A stretch of DNA of 64,000 bases, from contig JTDE01002508.1 in assembly GCA_014338405.1 (NCBI GenBank), positions 27,201 through 91,200 of the forward strand, given 5' to 3'. The position numbers and the translations under genes are program-made. Positions 51,601-60,600 of this stretch are shown here, one piece after another; positions within the stretch are counted from its first letter, which is position 1; every line of letters starts with the position of its first letter. This DNA comes from Paragonimus skrjabini miyazakii. Lineage: Eukaryota; Platyhelminthes; Trematoda; Plagiorchiida; Troglotrematidae. Under the pieces are notes generated by a model. It was not told the origin of the DNA, searched no databases, and worked only from the letters and a program-made list of their open reading frames with translations.

Positions 51601-54600
51601 NNNNNNNNNNNNNNNNNNNNNNNNNNNNNNNNNNNNNNNNNNNNNNNNNNNNNNNNNNNNNNNNNNNNNNNNNNNNNNNNNNNNNNNNNNNNNNNNNNNN
51701 NNNNNNNNNNNNNNNNNNNNNNNNNNNNNNNNNNNNNNNNNNNNNNNNNNNNNNNNNNNNNNNNNNNNNNNNNNNNNNNNNNNNNNNNNNNNNNNNNNNN
51801 NNNNNNNNNNNNNNNNNNNNNNNNNNNNNNNNNNNNNNNNNNNNNNNNNNNNNNNNNNNNNNNNNNNNNNNNNNNNNNNNNNNNNNNNNNNNNNNNNNNN
51901 NNNNNNNNNNNNNNNNNNNNNNNNNNNNNNNNNNNNNNNNNNNNNNNNNNNNNNNNNNNNNNNNNNNNNNNNNNNNNNNNNNNNNNNNNNNNNNNNNNNN
52001 NNNNNNNNNNNNNNNNNNNNNNNNNNNNNNNNNNNNNNNNNNNNNNNNNNNNNNNNNNNNNNNNNNNNNNNNNNNNNNNNNNNNNNNNNNNNNNNNNNNN
52101 NNNNNNNNNNNNNNNNNNNNNNNNNNNNNNNNNNNNNNNNNNNNNNNNNNNNNNNNNNNNNNNNNNNNNNNNNNNNNNNNNNNNNNNNNNNNNNNNNNNN
52201 NNNNNNNNNNNNNNNNNNNNNNNNNNNNNNNNNNNNNNNNNNNNNNNNNNNNNNNNNNNNNNNNNNNNNNNNNNNNNNNNNNNNNNNNNNNNNNNNNNNN
52301 NNNNNNNNNNNNNNNAGGCTGCAAAGCGCATTCCGAAGTACTTAGCAGAACGCGAAATTGCATTCAGCGTTGCTTGTGCCGCTTGACAGTTGTCAAACAG
52401 CAACATCTTGTCGTCAACATAATCAAGATCAGCCAGCCTTCCACCAGGTAGGAGGTCCACACCGGCATCATTTGAGGATCGCAGACAGTCGTCCATTAGT
52501 TCGTCTACGACAAAATTAAATTAAAATGGCGAAAGTGGACAATCTTGACGTACATCGCTCCTGGTGCTGAAACTGTCAGACAGTTCACCGTAAACTCTAA
52601 CCTCAGCTAATATCTGAGAATGAAGCGCAAACAGTATCTTCACATACTTAATCGGTACACCTCTGCGACTCTAAAAGTGTAGATCGATTCACCGAATCGA
52701 ACGCACCCTTACAGCCAGGAATACGACAACTGTTGGCCGGCGGTACACATGACGCTGCTCCAGTTGGATAAAATGCAGTGTTCCTTTAGATGTCGTGGCA
52801 GCACCAGTTTTGGTCTTGGAGACAAGCAACTTAACCGTTACCAGCGTTGAGCAATGCGCTTGACTCTACGAAAAAAGTAAGTTTATAGAAAGTGTCAGAT
52901 GTGGCGAGTGAGTTGCACGGATCATTTATCGGTGAGAATGACAGGCATGACAACTGCTCGATTAGTCTTAATTCCGTCACGTGCAACCGTCTGTGCAACC
53001 CAGACGGCGCAGTTTGACCTAAGTTGGATGAGGGTGGCTGAATCCTCCGTTAGGACGGCAGTGTTAAGTAGAACCGAACAATCAGCCCAAAGCAAAGCAG
53101 TACGCATTGTGTGAACAAGAGAGGTGTGTACCATTAGTTCCCACAGTCGATAAGATGGGCAACTCAAATGTTCATCGACTGTCCGGTAGACATGCGAACA
53201 ACATGTGTGGAACAACCGATCGCGTATCACGCGGATGTATCAGCGGGCCATTGTTTTTGATACTGACTTTGAATTAAAGCGTACGGGAAAGCCATTGTAT
53301 ACGGGCGTCCGATAAATGGAGGATGAGTTTCTCTCAACTGTCTCCCTGTTACATGTCTTAATCATTTAAGCCTGTGTGAAGTTAGATACTGAACAAAAAT
53401 AACTATCGAACGCTTTCTACTAAATACCCGCTTCCGTCCTAACTCCTTCACTGACTACATGTCGGCACTACCTAGTGCGAGCGATCGAACGCAGACTGAA
53501 GACGGCTATTTCTCCCACCATTACCGGCCAAGATTCGCATCCAAAATTAGCACGGTTAACACAGTCCACTTAAATGCGCGACCCAGAGTGATGGAACTTT
53601 GTCGTCAAGGTGCCGAAAAAAATTCGAGAATATCACCCTAGCCTTCGGGACACCAGTTCCAATTTCATTCTTTATATCACAGCCGCCTATGATGCAGCTT
53701 CAAAGTATACAAGCCGGTCAACAACTTCAATAACTTCATAATCCAAAACTAAGTATATTTCATTACAGCAGAGGCATTTTGCGCTGTGAGACAGCAAAGC
53801 GCGTTCTGAGCCAGATAACCAGGAGCGAAATAGCGTTTGGCATTGTCTGTGCTCATTTCGATCACAACACTCTTGAGGAAAGCCACCTAAGGTAGTTGAA
53901 GTGTAAAGTATTACAACTTTCTCGTAACGTTGTATTATCCCAATCGATTTACCAATAACAAGCCATACACGATGCCCAAACTGTTTGATTTTATTCACAC
54001 TAAATTTGGTGCATATATCTTACAACTGTCTGTGCTGTTTGGATTTTTTTTCAATAGCGACAGGTCGTCTGCATGAGCAAAATCAGCCAGTTAAACATTA
54101 GCTAGAAGGTCCACGCCGGTAAACCATGTGACAGAATTTATTCCATTGTTTCATCTGTGGCAAACAGATGCAAATGGATAGCCACCTTTGGTGCTGAAAC
54201 TGTCAGACAGCTCACCGTGCCCCCTAACCTAAACTGAAATATCCAAAGAAAGCGTCGAGAGTATGTTCATATATATGTTAGGCACACCACCGAGTTTAAA
54301 CGACCGTAAAACTGTAGATCAATCGACAGGACCTAACACAACGTTAGGGCTGACAACAACGGCCATTTCAACCGACGGTACCTTTAACGCAGCTACAAAA
54401 TTCTGCGCGGAGTGAAAATTTTGTCGGAACAGCATACTCTAAGACGTAATAGTGCAAACCATCATCAAATGTTTACAGTCAAGCAAAATATATGCCAAAA
54501 CTCCAGTTATGACTAGGATCAAGAAAATCCCTTTGTAATTTTCCAACAGTCCTAACTCCTTTCGTGAACACTGGAACTAGTCGTCTGCTCAAGAACGATC

Positions 54601-57600
54601 CTATCCGTAACTGAACAGTTTGTAACCAAAACGGTTGCACGAAAGTGTTTAGCGTTCTCAACCTACTTATATTCACGTTTGCTTACATGCATGTCTATTT
54701 AAATTCTCCAGATCGACCTCCCCGGTGTGGAGAAGGAGACTCAAGAGACCTTGAAATGGCTCGAAGAAATTCAGTCCCCGTCTGCTCAAGCACACAGTGG
54801 CCTATCTCGAGAACTTCTACCGAGCTACATTCCGCAATTTTTAAATATCCACCCCATCTCCGCAACCAAGGGTACCAATATTGCTGGTAAGCCATCGATT
54901 CCATATCTTCGTTTAACATTGTGTCTGTCGTTAGCCTTTCACTACTTGTGCACTAGATTATCCGCGTGAAACGATCACCCGTTTTTCTCTTATCCTCAAA
55001 TACAGTAATAAATCAGTGGTTCAAATGGATTCCCATCTCCCATACAACCATGAGGAAAATAGCAAGCCTTGGCCAGAACGTTAAAAGAAAGGGTAGGGAT
55101 GGGGCCTAACTATTAAAACCAGCTGTTCATACTCAACCATTCAACGTCCAAGTGTCTACACTTTGTAAACAAACAGCTGAACTACAATTGAAAGTAAGGC
55201 GTCACCAGCAGGACAGCTTTCTTACAGGTTTTACCGTCCGGTGCCATTAACCGCATTCGCTTTTCAGATAACTCGACCAAACAACGGCACGTTTACGCTG
55301 CTGGGGCCAATTATCCGCCATCTTACCCAATCTCCAGCCACTGACTCTTTGGATCGCGGTAGCCCCAGCTAGGGAGACGAATCCGACGCACAGTATCTAG
55401 TCTTTAGTGAGTGACGTCATTTCCTTACGCCAGGTAGTCACCTGTCCTCTCTGCACCTTATGCCGGTCGACCGCAACGTCAGCAAAGAGTGTGCAGTGCG
55501 GCAGACGACCAGTTGATGCCCGTAGCGCGTATCCCATCGCATGTTGAGGTGTACGGTACACAATGGTATCCAGAACCCTAGTTATCGCTGGGATCAAACT
55601 AGTCCCTCCGTAGTTTTCCAAGGGTTCTAACTCTTTTCTTGAATATTGGAACTAATTTTGAGTGTCCCATCAAAGAGGGATGTTCTCCGTTGTCCACACA
55701 AGCTGCAACAACTGAATCGAGGTCTCGACTGACGTCACCACACCAACTTTGAAAATTGTTGTCACGAGGCCATCCGCACCTGCATTCTTATCGCGTTTGA
55801 GAGTCGAAACGCAATTGCGGGCTTCAGTTCTAGTTAGTAGTTCTGAATCTACCAACCAGGATACTACACTGCAAGCTTATGGAGGAAGTTTATTCATGCC
55901 CTACCTGAATATAATCTGAAAGCAGTGTTATTAGGGGTCCCGCTGCAACTGAATGCCGAACGATCAACCGGAAGCCACGTACACAATGTGAGAGTGAGTC
56001 TACGAACTCAAGGAAAAGTGGATGCAACCGGAGGGTGAGTATTCATAATGGACAATACTGAATGACGCAGTAAAAATAATCTAACAATGAAATTCAGAGA
56101 AAGAGATCTAAAGTGCCACGAAAATCTCTAGCAGAAAATGACCAACCTGCAAAGAATGCAGTTGAAGGTATCTTGTACATTCTAACTAGGACCAACAAAG
56201 TGAGAATTCCAATCGTTTGTGATACCGAGATAAACAAAACATTATTGCGACACAGTGATTGCAACCACAAAACGAAAACCTAGTTGCCCTTTCGAGTTAT
56301 GAAAGTATCTGCCGGAATAAGCGGGGCTCGTGACTCCGCATACCACGCAGTGGAAGCATCAACGAAGCATAGGGAAGTTCAAGATTATTAAAGGTATAAC
56401 ACTAGTATAATCAGTAGAAAAGAAGTTATTCCAATTTGAAGGCAAATAAGTAACCATCGATGAGTTCTCCCGAATGTGCATCCGCTACGGTGGGACGATA
56501 TGAACGGACATAGTACTCACAACAAAGGAACCTACCAGGTAAATCAGCCAAGCTAATAAGACGAGCGTCTGAGTATCTGCAATGTCCCAGTTGAGGACGC
56601 ACGGTTGTGAAGGGATAGCTGGCAACTTTCACATTCGCTTTGGACACTGCTCGCAAAAGGCTTGATTTGCCAGCATTGGGAAAGCCCAGTAGACCATAAT
56701 CCGCCATTAGCTGTGGAAAAAAAGCGTGGGTAGAGTAGCTGCTTTACGTCAAATAAATGCATAAGGTTCGCCTAAATAACTCACAGGGAGTGGGATGATA
56801 AAACCTAATGAGTGACTCTCTGAAATAGTCGATGCAAGCATAACGGGTGCAACACACTACATCATACGAAAGCGACGACGCGTGGACGCACATCAACTCA
56901 AGTTCTTCGTTCTACCTAGCAAAAACTGAGCCAGCCGAGCATATGAAATGAATATGCGATGGAGTCCGATTTCTCAAATACGTATCAAGTATGGACACCA
57001 CAACCGGCATAACTTGGAAAATGTGATTAGCTAGGTAGTTTAAGATCGCAATGAACAGTATACAATTGCTTATAACAGCTCTTCAAGCAGCCGCACCACT
57101 CGATCATTTCCAACAATTTAATATTAAGACGACGATCCGGTACAAGCTCCTACTAGTCTCGCAGTAACACACTAGGGATGCAAAGGTTCAACGAATTCAA
57201 AGAAGTGGAACCTCTAACATATCAATGTGACCTATAGTTCATCACAAACCGTGAAAACAGTCTCAAAATTTAGCATTACTGTGTCGGACAAGCGAATACG
57301 ACCACAGTGAGCCACCAAGCTTAAGATCATCAATCAAAATATCCACTACGTCCCAAATGACCTATCCGAATTGGGGCAATCTGACAACCACTAGTCAAAA
57401 CAAGATACAATGTTATTCAGTGTAAAATGCTCGCCACGCAAAACAGACAGCAACAATGAATCAGAACACACGGAAAGTCCACAACAGACCGGAATGTACA
57501 TCAGTCTGTCGTAACGGAAACATGAATATCATGGGCAACCTCAAACCGGAATAGAATGCGCAAGCACCAACGGGAAATTAGGCTACAGTCTTGTACTACT

Positions 57601-60600
57601 AAATTACGACATGGTAAGAACCAATAAACAGGGACGATAATGAGGAAAATAGAAAAAATAATCAGCGTTTACAATTAACGGTCCTCAGGACTCCTTCAGG
57701 CTCTCAGCTACACACGCGACACCCTTCAAGTACACAAAATGTAGCTGCTAAGATATTCATCGCTCACTGTCAATTCACTATCTAGTTCACCACATGACCG
57801 TTGCGTTCGCGCAAGACTACGTGCACATGAAAAACACATATGAGACAAGGAAGGCCATACCTTCAAATCTAAAACAATTGAATGTGCCTGACCCGGTGAT
57901 CCAAGGTAGCCCGTTTGTGCAATGCCACCCATTCCACCTTGGGCAACTAACAACCGCTGTCCGGGTCGATCCAAATCCCCTAACTTGATAGGAACACTGG
58001 GGTTCCTTGGGGTGTTAACCGACTGCGTGGGGTTTTGCGTGTCTAAAAGAACCGATATCCCGGGCGGTACCGGGATAACTACATCATGCCCATCTTGACC
58101 CAAAAGTTGTCCACGTCGTTTGCTCGCCTCCATGCCGTGTGTGGCCTGTATTGGAAATGATAGCAGTAGAAGGTACAACGGAATGCACACCATAAGCATA
58201 CTCATTGCCTACTAGGCACGCAAATAAAGTGGAAAGTCGAGTTATAGAGAACCATGCTAAAAACAGACAACCATGAGTTGTGTTTTGGCATAGAGTTCGC
58301 CAAAACACTAAAAAAAACGGTTGGTGGCTAACTGAAATATCATCAGTGGGATTATGAACAAAGATTGAGGTGATCACCTGTACAGATCCTCAGCTGAACG
58401 AAACGAGCATACAGCGATAAACTACTGAATTCATCTGGACGCGCATGAGAATCACGCTGCTATATGACTTAAAACAATACAATCAACAAAAAAGTGATAT
58501 TGAATTGAAATACTTTTAGAACGCAAGTTTGTCATACAACTCTCAAAACTACCCACGGCAAACAGAAACTAGCCTTAACTTAAGAACTTCCAAACAAACC
58601 ACATTCGAATTATGCTCCAACAAGAGAACGCATATTCGGAATCAGTGATAGTCCTGTAACGTTACTGACGGTACCTATTCAGCCTGCTGGCTAGGGGGTT
58701 ACTTTGTTCGGTGCGGTTATTACCTGAAAAGTGCAAGACACTTTCCACATACACAAACCCCCAGAGAGTCAATAGTAGGGTTAACATTCACACAAAGCAG
58801 CGTTGTTTGCAAAAAACGACCAGCTGGATGAAAATGTATTAAGCACCCGGCCAGTCAGTCACTAAACCTGGAAATCGTGCCACTGGGTTATCCCGGAAAA
58901 AAGTACATAGCACCAACCATTAACATGATGTTCGGTCTCGAATAACAATTCATAATGTGTTTAGTAGTTCACTTCTCAAAAATGAAATGTGGGTGTTGCC
59001 AGGTATCCGTGTTAGCCAGCACTAAGTCACTAGATGTGAGCCAACGTTAGCGATCTGGAAACCGTCTTTATGCACGGTTTATACTTAACACCGCGATTCT
59101 ATTAAGCAAAACAAGCAGCTACAGACAACAGACAGAACTGGTTCAGCAATGACTAATACCTGGTTTATTACGGAAGACCATAGGGGGAGGAGGGCAACAA
59201 TACTGTGACAAGATGTAGTTTTCTTAAGAGTGAGGCTTCTAACTGCCTTCGTAAAAACGGATAACCTGATAACATAAACCTTTTTGGTAAAAGTCACTGA
59301 TGGAGTCAAAAAGTGGATCCCCTGGAATGGGCTCTGGGACCTACGCAGCTTCGGCACAACACTAGCAAATTTGCACTCGTCCAAAGTGAAGTGGTATTTT
59401 GTTTGCGGGGTGCTAACTGATAAATAGATCCGATCAGTTAGAACCATCCACACCAAATCGTTCACTACGAGAAATAGAACCGGCACTTATAGGCCGCGAA
59501 GGTTGTCATTTTCTCTAAGGTTTTTGGACATCTGGAATACCAAAGATCAGCCAAACTAAGTCAGCAGTCACCTTTCACCACCGATCGACCGGTCTATCCA
59601 AACGGATGCGCTGTGTACTTGTTAGTGTGGTAGAAATTCCGGCTATATATTACCGACCAATAATTCTCCCTTGACGTGGTGGCCATGTTTGTGCACTGCA
59701 TCGACGCGGAGGTCTACGACGACTACGACTTCGGTCAAACTAGGCGCAACTCAGTCAGACAAGCCACAAGAGGACAATCAGACGAAAATCAGACGCACTC
59801 AGGATTCCACGTCGCACCATTGACCGCGCAGAAAAAGTTTGGGTAGTAAGGCAAGATTTTACAAGCATACAGCAGAAACGTCTTTAGGGTTGTGGCACTG
59901 CTATCTTCGGAATACGGAATAAGGGGTTGGGGTAAATATGCTCACAAAAGAGCGCCGTAATTGACCATGACTGCCGGCGTATTATCCAGTACGGTCGATA
60001 AAGCATTCAGCATCATTTAACAGTCCGATGTAGTTTCAAATACACCCTCTGCATACAACAGTGACTAGAATAAGACAACGTTGTCTCATTCACTGTGTCC
60101 TCGGGCTGGACAAGTTAATCAATATCAAGTGGGTCAGACTCCTTCCGGAGTCACCAGCTACAGATAGGGTACATCAGGAAAAACCTATCACCCGCTGCCT
60201 CGAATTCTGAGTAGGGCTCCTTAAATCAGTTCTCGTCCGGGGAATAAACGACCGGGAAGTGTCAGAAAATATCGTTCTTCCGACGATAACATCCATTACC
60301 ACTTTCTCCTATTTTGACCACAAATTTTCATAACGTTCCTGTACATTAGGGTGACAACTGTTTTCTAAGGCCACGAAAAGGAGTAAATATTGGCGCTTTT
60401 AATGGTCACACTCCCAACAACTCGGTCAACAAGCTGTTTTGACTAGCGCTCTCTGAAGTCTCTGTCTCATCTGATTCATTTCAAATCACGCCCGGATATC
60501 CTGTCTCAGGAGCTCTGGTGATGCCGGACCCATGTCAAATTCGAGTGGGAATCGCAGTGAGTTTTAGAGCAGTGTAATGTTTACTCGAATGTATCCCAAT

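Noticed and set aside
54645..54969. Two overlapping + strand frames read as new genes
   Set aside because: They are the inverted duplicate of GTPBP10 exon 5 and its shadow frame; the match to the G4/G5 region and the splice borders explain them.
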